A stretch of DNA of 64,000 bases from contig CAZBFP010000006.1 in the NCBI GenBank assembly GCA_964491265.1, positions 62,001-126,000 on the forward strand. Reading direction: 5' to 3'. The stretch is from JBBAGC01 sp964491265 (lineage in GTDB: Bacteria > Spirochaetota > UBA4802 > UBA5550). Both the position numbers and the translations under genes were made by a program. This document shows positions 43,096-51,916 of the stretch, one piece after another. A model generated the notes under the pieces. It worked only from the letters and a program-made list of their open reading frames with translations, had not been told where the DNA came from and searched no databases. Each line of letters opens with the position of its first letter. The stretch's first letter is position 1.

Positions 43096-43854
43096 ATGAG
43101 CAGCACAATACTGGAAATATCAGACGTAAATTATCTTAAAAACGGCATCACTCAGCTGAAAGATGTATCATTCTCCCTCCGCAGAGGGGAAAGTATTACC
43201 ATTTTCGGTCCTGAGGGGTGCGGCATGTCATCCCTTGCAGAGCTGATAATAAATATAAACACTGATTTTGAAGGTGAAATATATTACAAAGGTGATTCTT
43301 TAAAAGATTTCGATTATATGGATAAGCTTGATTATAAAAAGGATGTTGGTTATATTCATGGCGACTTCGGACTTTTAAGCAACATGACCCTGGAGCAGAA
43401 TGTGGCTCTTCCCCTTGAATATCTTTCGCAAAAATCCTCCGAAGATATTAAAAAAAGAATAAACTGCCTTATATACGACCTTAACCTGGACCATTGCAAA
43501 AAGCTGCGCCCTGTAGACCTTACCAGGTCGGAAATACTAAAAACAGCTTATGCCCGGGCCATAGCCCTGGACCCTGATTTTCTCTTTATGGAACAGGCCC
43601 TGGAAAATCACTGTCACCTCAACATAATAACACTTATGGAGCTGATAAAAGAACGCTCCAGAGATGAAGACAAAGGGATGATTGTTATTACATACAGGCC
43701 GGAAAAATTTATTGATATTTCGGATAAATATATTATGTTTTTTAATGGAAGAATAGTTTTCCAGGGAACAAAAAAAGATTTTATTGACTCGGACAATCCC
43801 TATCTTGTTCAATATAGAAACAACAGCATTGAAGGGCCAATGCCTATTTTATAG
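43096..43854 (+). CDS. MlaF-like ABC ATPase with degenerate catalytic motifs
   Basis: The 252-residue protein has ABC ATPase length and layout, and its position between permease and MCE genes equals that of MlaF. However, every nucleotide-handling motif is altered. Walker A reads GPEGCGMS (38-45), with Met 44 for the essential Lys. The Q-loop position has His 88 (VGYIHGD). The LSGGQ signature is LTRSE (142-146). Walker B is FLFMEQ, with Met 165 for Asp. The switch His is Tyr 200 (VITYRPE). The frame is intact, so it is a maintained pseudo-ATPase by sequence. Partner dimerisation with another ATPase is possible. Confidence 0.85.
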   Translation: MSSTILEISDVNYLKNGITQLKDVSFSLRRGESITIFGPEGCGMSSLAELIININTDFEGEIYYKGDSLKDFDYMDKLDYKKDVGYIHGDFGLLSNMTLEQNVALPLEYLSQKSSEDIKKRINCLIYDLNLDHCKKLRPVDLTRSEILKTAYARAIALDPDFLFMEQALENHCHLNIITLMELIKERSRDEDKGMIVITYRPEKFIDISDKYIMFFNGRIVFQGTKKDFIDSDNPYLVQYRNNSIEGPMPIL

Positions 43855-43862
43855 AGGGGCAG

Positions 43863-44570
43863 ATGATGAAACGTAACTCCCGCACCAATCCGAATGAACT
43901 GAAAGTAGGTCTTTTTGTTTTTATACCGCTGGCAATAGTTTTACTGTTTTTTGTAGTAAAGCTGGGCTATTCCCTGTCAGGTTCTACAATTGATGTTTAT
44001 CTTAAAATTGAGAATATCTCTGCCATCAAAAAAGGGACAGCCGTCAAACTTAAAGGTTACGATGTGGGGCGCATTGTTGAACTTTCACCGGTTTACAGGC
44101 CATCACTCCACTTCCTGGCCAAGATGAGGATTAAAAGCAATATAAATCTGCACGAGGACTGCTCTGCTATTATCATGAACCAGAATATAATTGGTGATAC
44201 AGTTATAGAACTCCGGAATCCTGAAAGAAGCGGCAACCCACTTAGAGAAGGAGATGTAATTGAAGGATTTGAATATGTTAACCTTGAGGCAATATTACAG
44301 GATGTTCACCGGCTTCTGGCAACTATAACAGATACAATTAATGTGCTCCAGACAATATCAAATGAAAGCAGGTTCAATATTCAGTCAATGACTGCAAACT
44401 TAAACAGCAGTATGGAAACAGTAAACAAAATACTGGCAAGCTCTGAGGGGGACATTGTATCCACTGTAAAAACCTTCCGTGAAACAGCTGAGACAATTCA
44501 GGAGATCTCTCTTGAACTGAAAAAACGTCCTTTCGGCTTTATTATGAAAGGGAGCAAGGAAAACGAATAA
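43863..44570 (+). CDS. mlaD: MCE/MlaD-domain lipid-binding protein
   Basis: The 235-residue protein has an N-terminal membrane anchor (about 13-38) and an MCE domain (about 40-125): VYLKIENISAIKKGTAVKLK then GYDVGRIVEL, the classic G-x-x-V-G-x-V loop, followed by SAIIMNQNIIGDTVIELRNP. A helical tail (about 140-225) may form a coiled coil. It lies 8 bp after the ATPase-like gene. In Mla systems this protein forms a ring at the inner membrane that passes phospholipids. Confidence 0.92.
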   Translation: MMKRNSRTNPNELKVGLFVFIPLAIVLLFFVVKLGYSLSGSTIDVYLKIENISAIKKGTAVKLKGYDVGRIVELSPVYRPSLHFLAKMRIKSNINLHEDCSAIIMNQNIIGDTVIELRNPERSGNPLREGDVIEGFEYVNLEAILQDVHRLLATITDTINVLQTISNESRFNIQSMTANLNSSMETVNKILASSEGDIVSTVKTFRETAETIQEISLELKKRPFGFIMKGSKENE

Positions 44571-44601
44571 TTCCACTGATAATTTATGAAGGGAGCCGCC
44601 A

Positions 44602-44720
44602 ATTTTTCCTTAAGATATTTTTTAGTGCATTATTGATATTTTCTATATTCCCGCCGCCGTGGGCGACGGGAGTATTAGAACATTTTATTTCAAAAAAAAG
44701 TTAACGAATTAACACTGGAA
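44602..44720 (+). repeat. Hairpin repeat, family 2, copy D
   Basis: It begins ATTTTTCCTTAAGATATTTT and ends AACGAATTAACACTGGAA; it is closest to copy A. The central hairpin TCCCGCCGCC-GTG-GGCGACGGGA has one internal mismatch, but its outermost C-G is changed to T-A with pairing kept. It ends 19 bases before the HgdB-like gene, so its right end probably lies in that gene's leader. Confidence 0.82.
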
Positions 44721-44739
44721 GGGAGCATAAAATTCTAAG

Positions 44740-45798
44740 ATGAGCCGAAAAGAGAGAGCCGCGGTTATTGAGCATATAGAGAATCAGTTTAAATCATATA
44801 TCCCCTTTATTAAAGCATATAAAGAAGAAAACAATTCATCTGTTGCAGCATGGGAACTGGAAACCATCCCCCATGAACTGGCAGCTGCCTTCAATATTCT
44901 TTCTCTGAAAATTCCTTCCTTTTTACAAGACCAGGGGATTCCCGGCAGCGGCTATTCATCCATTGCCGATGTTTTTATTACACCTGCAGGAGAGTGCAGC
45001 AGCGCAGATTCTCTGCTTCATGGTATACCTGCTTTCAAATACATAAACCCTTCCGGCTATGGTGAAGACGCGGCTGTGTCAATACATAATGAAACAGCAC
45101 GCTTACTCGATTCAATGTTTAACATTGACATTAAGACAATAAATATAGAAACTCTGCAGGAAAAGACCGGCCTCTATGAAAAACTGAGAAGAACCGTACG
45201 GGGGATCTGCGCGGCGAGAACCGCTGATCCCCGAATCATTACAAATAAAGAACTTGCTGTAATATTTGAAGCAGCCCTCATATACCCCCCGGAAAGAGCA
45301 TGCGCCCTCATTGAGCCTTTGCTCCATATTCTTAAAAATGGAGAGATTGCGGATGAGGAACCTCCCCTTAAAGCCATGATATTCTCCTGCGACCCCTTCT
45401 GCGGAATCACTGCTGACTTAATCGAAAAGGAGGGGATAACTATTGCTGAAGATGACACCCCGGACGGGAGGCGATGCTTTGACATATCACTGGATCATGG
45501 ATCTGATTATATTTTCTATGAACTCCTTGATGCATACTCATACAAACCATATGCGCCATGCATAAGGCCTGCCAGTGAAAGATACGATCTCCTTTACAAA
45601 CTTCTGCGGAATTACGGGATTGAAGCGGTTATCTTCCTTAAGTCCAGGAAACATCCCCTATCTGAAGATCTTATTAATTATCTCCGAATTAAATCAATGA
45701 GAAACGGTATCGATGTAATCGCAGGTTATCGGGAGGATTGCCCGCAAATGGCTGCAGATTATATTAAAACAATCCGAAGCCATTTGGGTAAAACTTAA
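44740..45798 (+). CDS. 2-hydroxyacyl-CoA dehydratase D-component-like (HgdB/FldB) protein
   Basis: The 352-residue protein resembles the HgdB/FldB/BcrB-type family. The C-terminal half has AMIFSCDPFCGITADLIEKE then ITIAEDDTPDGRRCFD, the conserved substrate/cluster region, and LRNYGIEAVIFLKSRKHP. The N-terminal half has DVFITPAGECSSAD and IPAFKYINPSGYGED. True dehydratases need three Cys to hold a 4Fe-4S cluster and an activator protein. Cysteines here are few and unevenly placed, and no activator is adjacent. It could be a divergent reductase subunit or a non-catalytic relative. Confidence 0.65.
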   Translation: MSRKERAAVIEHIENQFKSYIPFIKAYKEENNSSVAAWELETIPHELAAAFNILSLKIPSFLQDQGIPGSGYSSIADVFITPAGECSSADSLLHGIPAFKYINPSGYGEDAAVSIHNETARLLDSMFNIDIKTINIETLQEKTGLYEKLRRTVRGICAARTADPRIITNKELAVIFEAALIYPPERACALIEPLLHILKNGEIADEEPPLKAMIFSCDPFCGITADLIEKEGITIAEDDTPDGRRCFDISLDHGSDYIFYELLDAYSYKPYAPCIRPASERYDLLYKLLRNYGIEAVIFLKSRKHPLSEDLINYLRIKSMRNGIDVIAGYREDCPQMAADYIKTIRSHLGKT

Positions 45799-45890
45799 TT
45801 TATTATTACATTTAAACGGCTAATCCCCTATTCCCGTAATGGCCCGGCAAATAAGGGATGAACTTTATATACTGAATAAAAACAGCACCA

Positions 45891-47831
45891 CTACTTAATC
45901 ATCTCAAGGTAATCAACAGAGAGATTAAAAGCCTCTCTCAGGAAAAGATCATTCTGCAGATCTATCCCCTCTCTCTCCCGCTCCTGTTTAATCTTCTCCT
46001 CCATCTCCTTCTCTTTCTGCCTGTTAATATCAGATTCCTCTTTAAGGCTGATGGTTCGATCCTGCATCCTTTTGCTGTATTTTTCTATCCTCTCTCTCAG
46101 CTCCACATACTCACCTGCTGTAGTTCTCTTTCTCGAAACTGCATTAAGCTTATCTATCATGTGAGGCGTAAGAAGATTATAGGTTTCGTAAGCAGGCTTT
46201 CGGATCTTTTCCCACTTTAAAGGAAATCTCGTTTCACTCTCCCCCAGTTTCCATATTGAGCTCATATCCGGGACAACCACATCAGGTGCTATACCCCATA
46301 GCTGGTTCGATGTACCGTCAGGCTGATAAAAAATATGTGTAGTAGTCTTTATAGCGCCTAAACGTCTTGGCAGAACCTGGTAGGACTGAACAGTTCCCTT
46401 CCCGAATGTATTACCAGGGCCCACAAGAACCCCTCTGCGGTAATCCCTGATTGCTCCTGCAAGAATTTCTGAAGCACTTGCGCTGAACCTGTCAATAAGC
46501 ACAACAAGAGGGCCGCTATAATGAATTCTCCCCTCTTCCGCGTAATAAATCCTGGGGGGGTTATTCTTATTTTTTATCTGTACCACAGGCCCTTCTTCAA
46601 TAAAAAGTCCCGCAATCCTTATGGACTCAGATAATAAACCGCCCGGGTTACCCCTTAGATCGAGTATTACCACATCCACTTTCTCTTTATTAAACTCTTC
46701 AAGAAGACGTCTAACATCACCAGATGAACTTTTATTTTTTTCCGGATCTTCGTAAAATGAGGGGAGCTTCAGATATCCTGCTTTATAGCTCCGGCCATTC
46801 TTTTTATATTCTTTCACCTCAGATGAAGCTTCGCTGTCCTGCAGCTGAATCTCCTCCCTTACAATAGGGATTACAAGTCTTTCTGTACCCCTGGTGCCCG
46901 ACTCCCTTAAAATCGTGAGCCTTACAGTTGTTCCTTTTTTACCCCTGATAAGTTTAACAACATCCCGCAGATCCATATCAATAACATCTACAAACTCCCC
47001 CTTATCCTGGGCAACAGCCATTATTTTATCACTCGGCTTAAGCTGCAGATCCTCCGGGAGTTTGTCCGCCGCACCCCCGGTAATTATCGACTCCACAAGA
47101 ACAAAGCCGTCCTCTGAACGGAGACGCACGCCAATACCCTGAAGTTTCAGCCTCATTGATATTTCAAAATCCTCATGTTCTTCAATTGTCAGATAATTGG
47201 AGTGCGGGTCCAGTGCAGTGGTAAAGGCATTCATAAAAATACCGAGGAGCCGTGCTTCATCTATCTCGTCAATACGCTTCTGCGCAAGTTCATATTTCTT
47301 TTTAAGCTTTGTTCTTGCCTCATCTATACTCTTCCCTGAAGAAAGATAATTTAACAACTGAAGCTTTATGTTTTTTCTCCACCGGTCAGCCATCTCCTTA
47401 CTGTCTGCTGCAAAAGGGACCTTCTCTCTTTCAACAACTATATTCTCATCAACAGTAAAATCGTGATCCTGCATAAGAATTTCACTGAAGAGCTTCATTG
47501 CCTCAACTGTCCGTTTTTTATAAACAGCAAAGATATCATATACTGCAGTATAATCATCAGAGATAATATAATCGTCAAAAAGCATCTCATGCTCTGCAAA
47601 TGAATCTATATCTGACTGGTAAAAGTAATATTTCCCCGGATCGAGAGAATTAAGGAGATTTGCATATATTTTTCTGGAAATAGTATCATCAATGCTGTTA
47701 TAGTGTGCATGATCCATGAGGACTCTGTTTACCAGAATCTGCATATCGGACTGTTTCAGCCCTTCAGAATTTTTAAAACATGAAAAAACAATAACAAGGG
47801 TCAAAAGGGGTATAAATCTTTTTTTAAACAT
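45891..47831 (-). CDS. prc: Carboxy-terminal processing (tail-specific) protease, S41 family
   Basis: The 646-residue protein begins with a lipobox-like signal (LVIVFSCFKNSEG), so it may be a lipoprotein. It is of the large Prc type: a long N-terminal helical part (about 25-215), a PDZ domain (about 230-320), the S41 core with Ser in RFSASASEILAGAI and Lys in GNTFGKGTVQSYQ, and a C-terminal region with a charged helix (about 585-625). It degrades or trims envelope proteins from their C termini. GGAG precedes the ATG. It is monocistronic on the minus strand. Confidence 0.93.
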   Translation of the reverse strand: MFKKRFIPLLTLVIVFSCFKNSEGLKQSDMQILVNRVLMDHAHYNSIDDTISRKIYANLLNSLDPGKYYFYQSDIDSFAEHEMLFDDYIISDDYTAVYDIFAVYKKRTVEAMKLFSEILMQDHDFTVDENIVVEREKVPFAADSKEMADRWRKNIKLQLLNYLSSGKSIDEARTKLKKKYELAQKRIDEIDEARLLGIFMNAFTTALDPHSNYLTIEEHEDFEISMRLKLQGIGVRLRSEDGFVLVESIITGGAADKLPEDLQLKPSDKIMAVAQDKGEFVDVIDMDLRDVVKLIRGKKGTTVRLTILRESGTRGTERLVIPIVREEIQLQDSEASSEVKEYKKNGRSYKAGYLKLPSFYEDPEKNKSSSGDVRRLLEEFNKEKVDVVILDLRGNPGGLLSESIRIAGLFIEEGPVVQIKNKNNPPRIYYAEEGRIHYSGPLVVLIDRFSASASEILAGAIRDYRRGVLVGPGNTFGKGTVQSYQVLPRRLGAIKTTTHIFYQPDGTSNQLWGIAPDVVVPDMSSIWKLGESETRFPLKWEKIRKPAYETYNLLTPHMIDKLNAVSRKRTTAGEYVELRERIEKYSKRMQDRTISLKEESDINRQKEKEMEEKIKQEREREGIDLQNDLFLREAFNLSVDYLEMIK

Positions 47832-48014
47832 CAGAAGCTCCGGGAAAATAAATTAACCGCATAAAAGAGGCGATTTTTTAGATATTTAATATGATATATC
47901 TAAAATATATTTGTTAAACAATATTTCAAGGTATTTTTTAAATTCCGCCGCGATATTGCAAAAAGAATCCGCCAGAGTGTTGCTGCAAAGAGACCCTTCT
48001 TTTGATTTTTTTTA

Positions 48015-48047
48015 TTGACACTTGCGTCCCCGCTTAAATTCTATAAT
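48015..48047 (+). promoter_or_regulatory. Candidate promoter for gatA
   Basis: TTGACA (48015-48020) and a perfect TATAAT (48042-48047) lie just before the gatA ribosome site. The spacer is 21 bases, longer than the ideal 17, so the -35 assignment is uncertain. Confidence 0.4.
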
Positions 48048-48066
48048 ACAGAACATGGAGGAGTAT

Positions 48067-49515
48067 ATGCTTTACAGAAAGGGACTCAGGGAATTATCAG
48101 AATTATTACTGAAAAAGGAAATTTCAGCCGAAGAAACTGCACTCTCTTTTGCAGAAAGAATAGAAACAGTTGATGCAGATATAAATTCATATATTACCTT
48201 TGATAAAGATGCGCTTTTAGCTGCTGCAAAGGAATCGGACAAACGCCGCGCTTCAGGAAACCCGCTTTCTGATTTTGACGGAATCCCTGTAGCACTTAAA
48301 GATAACATAAATACTGCAGGGATAAAAACAACCTGCGGGTCTAAAATGCTGGAAAACTTTATCCCTCCATACAGCGCCACAAGCCATGAAAAACTATATT
48401 CAAAGGGAATAATTCTTCTGGGAAAAACCAATATGGATGAATTTGCCATGGGATCATCCACAGAAAATTCATATTTCGGCCTTACAAAAAATCCCTATGA
48501 CAAATCAAGGGTCCCGGGAGGGAGCTCCGGCGGTTCCGCAGCATCTGTTGCATCTTTAATGGCCCCTGCTTCACTGGGATCGGACACGGGCGGTTCCATA
48601 CGGCAGCCTGCCGCATTCTGCGGAGTTACAGGGATAAAACCGACCTATGGCCGGGTTTCAAGATACGGCCTTGTGGCATTCGCCTCATCACTTGACCAGA
48701 TAGGCACATTCGGACGTAATGTTAAGGATGCAGCATCCCTCCTTGAAATGATATCTGGACACGACAGGAGAGATTCAACCTCTGTAAAAAGAGAGGTTGA
48801 TTTCTCCAGCGAGGCACTTACCGGAGATGTGAAAGGGATGGTTATAGGTGTTCCGGAAGAATACTTTAAAGGAATCTCCCCTGAAATAGACAAAAGAATA
48901 AAAGAAAAATTAGCTGAACTTGAAAGTGCAGGAGCCCGTATAGAGCCCCTGAGTCTTAAATACACTGAGTATGCCATACCGATTTATTATCTCATCGCAA
49001 CTGCAGAAGCATCATCAAACCTGGCCCGCTACGACGGCATAAAGTACGGCTACACTTCCCCTGATGCTTCCAATCTCAGCGAAGTCTACAATAAGTCAAG
49101 GAGTGAAGGCTTCGGCAAAGAGGTAAAAAGAAGGATAATCCTGGGGACATATTCCTTAAGCTCCGGCTATTATGATGCCTACTACCTGAAGGCACTCCAG
49201 GGGCGGGCTCTCATAATAAAAGATTTTCAGGAAGCCTTTTCGAAGGTTGATGCAATCATTTCTCCTGTTACAACAACTACTGCTTTTAAAATCGGTGAAA
49301 TGATAAGCGATCCTCTCCAGATGTATATGTCCGATATATTAACCATATCCGCAAACCTTGCAGGGATTCCCGCTCTATCTGTACCTGCGGGCCTCGATTC
49401 ACAGGGGCTCCCCATAGGGCTGCAGATAATGGGTGAACATTTCCAGGAGCAGAAAATTCTCAATATTGCACTTGCTGTAGAAAAATGCTGTGAACAGATT
49501 TCACCTGCCATATAG
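48067..49515 (+). CDS. gatA: Aspartyl/glutamyl-tRNA amidotransferase subunit A
   Basis: I use ATG 48067 (482 residues), 5 bases after GGAGG; upstream ATG and TTG codons lack sites. It is an amidase-signature enzyme with the full triad: Lys in IPVALKDNINTAG, Ser in VPGGSSGGSAASVA and Ser in GSDTGGSIRQPAAFCG. TYGRVSRYGLVAFASSLDQI is GatA-specific. It makes ammonia from glutamine for converting Glu-tRNA(Gln) and Asp-tRNA(Asn). gatB and gatC are not adjacent, so the complex is encoded at separate loci. A candidate promoter lies directly upstream. Confidence 0.95.
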   Translation: MLYRKGLRELSELLLKKEISAEETALSFAERIETVDADINSYITFDKDALLAAAKESDKRRASGNPLSDFDGIPVALKDNINTAGIKTTCGSKMLENFIPPYSATSHEKLYSKGIILLGKTNMDEFAMGSSTENSYFGLTKNPYDKSRVPGGSSGGSAASVASLMAPASLGSDTGGSIRQPAAFCGVTGIKPTYGRVSRYGLVAFASSLDQIGTFGRNVKDAASLLEMISGHDRRDSTSVKREVDFSSEALTGDVKGMVIGVPEEYFKGISPEIDKRIKEKLAELESAGARIEPLSLKYTEYAIPIYYLIATAEASSNLARYDGIKYGYTSPDASNLSEVYNKSRSEGFGKEVKRRIILGTYSLSSGYYDAYYLKALQGRALIIKDFQEAFSKVDAIISPVTTTTAFKIGEMISDPLQMYMSDILTISANLAGIPALSVPAGLDSQGLPIGLQIMGEHFQEQKILNIALAVEKCCEQISPAI

Positions 49516-49981
49516 AGTTCTCTCTTTACTCTGCATTTTTCTTATATCCTGCTCATCCTACAGGGAGATCAGGATAGAGGAAAAATTTCCGGCAGATTTC
49601 ACCGGCAGGCATAATCCCTATTATGCAGTAATGTACACCGGTGCTGCACAGCTCAAGGCAGGTGAAAAGTTCCGATATTATAACAGGATCAGGTATGTGG
49701 CAGTAAAGTCAGAGGACAGACATCTCACTTCAATACTGGAGAAAAGCTCTGAGGAATTCAATAAAGGTAACCATCATTCAGCAGCAATACTCCTTAAAGA
49801 TGCCGCAGAAATATGGGATAAGGGTGCTGCAGAAAACAACCTTGCAGTATTTTACGAGTTAACCGGGGAAAAAGATCTTGCTTTTAATATGTACACAAGG
49901 GCATTATTACGTAAACCTGAGAACAGAATGTTCAGGCACAATTTTTTAAGTTTTATCAACAGAAAAGAGTCAGCCCTGTAA
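49490..49981 (+). CDS. Small TPR-like lipoprotein overlapping gatA
   Basis: The 163-residue product begins at a GTG 26 bp inside gatA, in another frame. It has a lipoprotein signal (LLCIFLISCSS). The C-terminal half has a TPR-like pair, SAAILLKDAAEIWDKGAAEN and LAFNMYTRALLRKPENRMFR. The overlap implies coupling to gatA translation. An alternative start is not obvious because the signal peptide is complete only from near the GTG. No specific family is recognised; it is probably an outer or inner membrane lipoprotein. Confidence 0.7.
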   Translation: MNRFHLPYRVLSLLCIFLISCSSYREIRIEEKFPADFTGRHNPYYAVMYTGAAQLKAGEKFRYYNRIRYVAVKSEDRHLTSILEKSSEEFNKGNHHSAAILLKDAAEIWDKGAAENNLAVFYELTGEKDLAFNMYTRALLRKPENRMFRHNFLSFINRKESAL

Positions 49982-50002
49982 AAGTGCTGAAGGATATATA
50001 AA

Positions 50003-51001
50003 ATGCTTAAAGACAGCTTCTTAAGAAACCATAATTATCTCCGCGTATCAGTAACAGACAAATGCAACCTGAGATGCAGATACTGCATGCCCCCTGAAGG
50101 GGTGGAATTCCTTCCTCATGACCAGATATTGAGAAATGAGGATTTTGCCAGGATTATCCGGGTATTCATAAACATGGGGATCAACAAGATACGCTTTACA
50201 GGGGGGGAGCCTCTTGTGCGTAAAGGGATTATGGACATAATTTCAGATTCACGGAGCTTTTCACCCCATGTTGAGCTCTGCCTCACAACCAACGGGATTC
50301 TTTTAAATGAATACGCTGATGATTTAAAAAACCTGGGGGTTAAACGGATCAATATCAGCCTTGACACAATGTCAAAAAGCCGGTTCCTTGACTTAACAGC
50401 ACGGGACTATTTTGATACTGTAATAAATAATATTGAAAAAATGGAAGCTTCCGGTTTTTTCAATATAAAAGTAAACACAGTTCTTTTTACCCACACACTG
50501 GAAGAGATAGATGATTTTCTCGATTATTTTATGGATAAAAATATTACACTCAGGTTTATTGAAAGGATGCCTGTTACAGAACAGGACGCACTGAATTCTT
50601 TTGTTCCATCAGATGAACTCATCAAAGTACTGGAATCTAAAGGGAAGCTTACACCCATAATTAAAGATGCCTCAGATGTGGCAATGAGATATGATATTTC
50701 CTACAAAAACCGCAATATCAAAATCGGCATAATCCCCCCTGTTACTCACAGATTCTGCTCCTCCTGCAACAGGCTGCGGATTACTGCAGAGGGGAATCTT
50801 CGAACATGCCTCTACTCAGACATAAACTATAACCTGAAAGAAGTGCTGGCAAAAAGCAGTGATGATGAAGAACTTATAAAGTATATATCAGGGGCAATTA
50901 AAGAGAAGCAGCATGGCCATAACATAGAATGCACTTCCGATAATAAAGGATGCAGGTCAATATCGTGCGGGATTAAGGCTATGTCAAGAATCGGCGGATA
51001 A
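50003..51001 (+). CDS. moaA: GTP 3',8-cyclase MoaA
   Basis: The 332-residue radical-SAM enzyme opens YLRVSVTDKCNLRCRYCMPP, with the CxxxCxxC cluster site. It has KIRFTGGEPLVRKGI (SAM-binding GGEP) and a second cluster site HRFCSSCNRLRITAEGNLRT with a further Cys in CLYSD. It ends RIGG, the Gly-Gly tail needed for MoaA activity. It starts molybdopterin synthesis from GTP. No other moa gene is in the window. It ends 12 bp from the convergent nrdG. Confidence 0.94.
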   Translation: MLKDSFLRNHNYLRVSVTDKCNLRCRYCMPPEGVEFLPHDQILRNEDFARIIRVFINMGINKIRFTGGEPLVRKGIMDIISDSRSFSPHVELCLTTNGILLNEYADDLKNLGVKRINISLDTMSKSRFLDLTARDYFDTVINNIEKMEASGFFNIKVNTVLFTHTLEEIDDFLDYFMDKNITLRFIERMPVTEQDALNSFVPSDELIKVLESKGKLTPIIKDASDVAMRYDISYKNRNIKIGIIPPVTHRFCSSCNRLRITAEGNLRTCLYSDINYNLKEVLAKSSDDEELIKYISGAIKEKQHGHNIECTSDNKGCRSISCGIKAMSRIGG

Positions 51002-51013
51002 GGCGCCTTTTCT

Positions 51014-51712
51014 TCACACCCCTCTTATTAGGCAGGTTTCAGCAAATTTAAGACACTCACCTTTCATAGCCTCCAGATAAACAGAAGGATAGGGCGATAA
51101 TTCCTGAAGTGCAGGGTCCAGAAGATTACCTGTATTCACAAACTGCTGAAGAAAGTATTTTTTCACACTTCCTATTGCTTCCCCGATTTTTGCAATATCG
51201 CCAATAGTGACCATTTCAGGTATGCAGGTAGTACGGAGTTCAAAATCGATCCCCGATTCTTTAAGTATATTGATTGTTTTTAGAACAGTGTCAAAGGGGA
51301 GATCGGTCCCTGTAACAAATGCATATTTACCAGGGGATGATTTAACATCCAGAGCAATGTAATCTGCAAGACCGAGGCTGATGACATTTTCAATTACCGC
51401 AGGTGAAAATCCGTTGGTATCGAGTTTAACAATAAAGCCCATCTCCTTGATTCTTTCAAGAAACTCCGGAAGATCCGGATGGAGGGAGGGCTCCCCCCCG
51501 GTTACAGTTACACCATCAATGAGGTTTTTCCTTCCGGAGAGAAACTGAAAAAAATATTCCTCTTCAATCTTTTCCAAGCCGGAAGAATCCAGTACCATAT
51601 GAGGATTGTGACAATACCCGCAACGGAGATTACACCCCCCTGTAAAAACTACTGACGAAATTTTACCGGGGAAATCAACAAGTGAAGTTTTATACAGCCC
51701 TCTTATATTCAT
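51014..51712 (-). CDS. nrdG: Anaerobic ribonucleotide reductase-activating protein NrdG
   Basis: The 232-residue radical-SAM protein has VFTGGCNLRCGYCHNPHMVL, the CxxxCxxC motif of the NrdG/PFL-activase type. GVTVTGGEPSLHPDLPEFL provides the GGEP motif. It makes the glycyl radical on NrdD. It is longer than E. coli NrdG (about 154 residues) and fits the larger activase type. It overlaps the glycyl-radical tail gene by 23 bp, so all three nrd genes form one operon in the order nrdD, tail, nrdG. Confidence 0.92.
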   Translation of the reverse strand: MNIRGLYKTSLVDFPGKISSVVFTGGCNLRCGYCHNPHMVLDSSGLEKIEEEYFFQFLSGRKNLIDGVTVTGGEPSLHPDLPEFLERIKEMGFIVKLDTNGFSPAVIENVISLGLADYIALDVKSSPGKYAFVTGTDLPFDTVLKTINILKESGIDFELRTTCIPEMVTIGDIAKIGEAIGSVKKYFLQQFVNTGNLLDPALQELSPYPSVYLEAMKGECLKFAETCLIRGV

Positions 51713-51872
51713 TGTATTCCACTTTTACATTATCACAGCATGTTTCAATTACATACTCTTTTCTGTCGGCAAACTCTGACTGCTTACCTTTGTTCCACTG
51801 ATTAACCGGCCTGAAATATCCTGCTACGCGTGAATAAACTTCTACCGGAACCTTTAATCCCTTTTTCTGCAT
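51690..51872 (-). CDS. Glycyl-radical domain of class III ribonucleotide reductase, encoded separately
   Basis: The 60-residue protein starts at ATG 51872 behind AGAGGAG. It reads EVYSRVAGYFRPVNQWNKGK then QSEFADRKEYVIE, which matches the far C terminus of NrdD. The radical residue would be Gly 18 in RVAGYF. This segment is missing from the large NrdD 44 bp upstream. The two frames differ, the large protein has its own stop, and this gene has its own ribosome site. It is therefore a separate small subunit and not a frameshift. Two adjacent Cys (CC, 45-46) could join the metal site. Confidence 0.8.
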   Translation of the reverse strand: MQKKGLKVPVEVYSRVAGYFRPVNQWNKGKQSEFADRKEYVIETCCDNVKVEYNEYKRAV

Positions 51873-51916
51873 TTTTATGTCTCCTCTGACTGTGAATCTG
51901 ATTAAAAAAATATATA

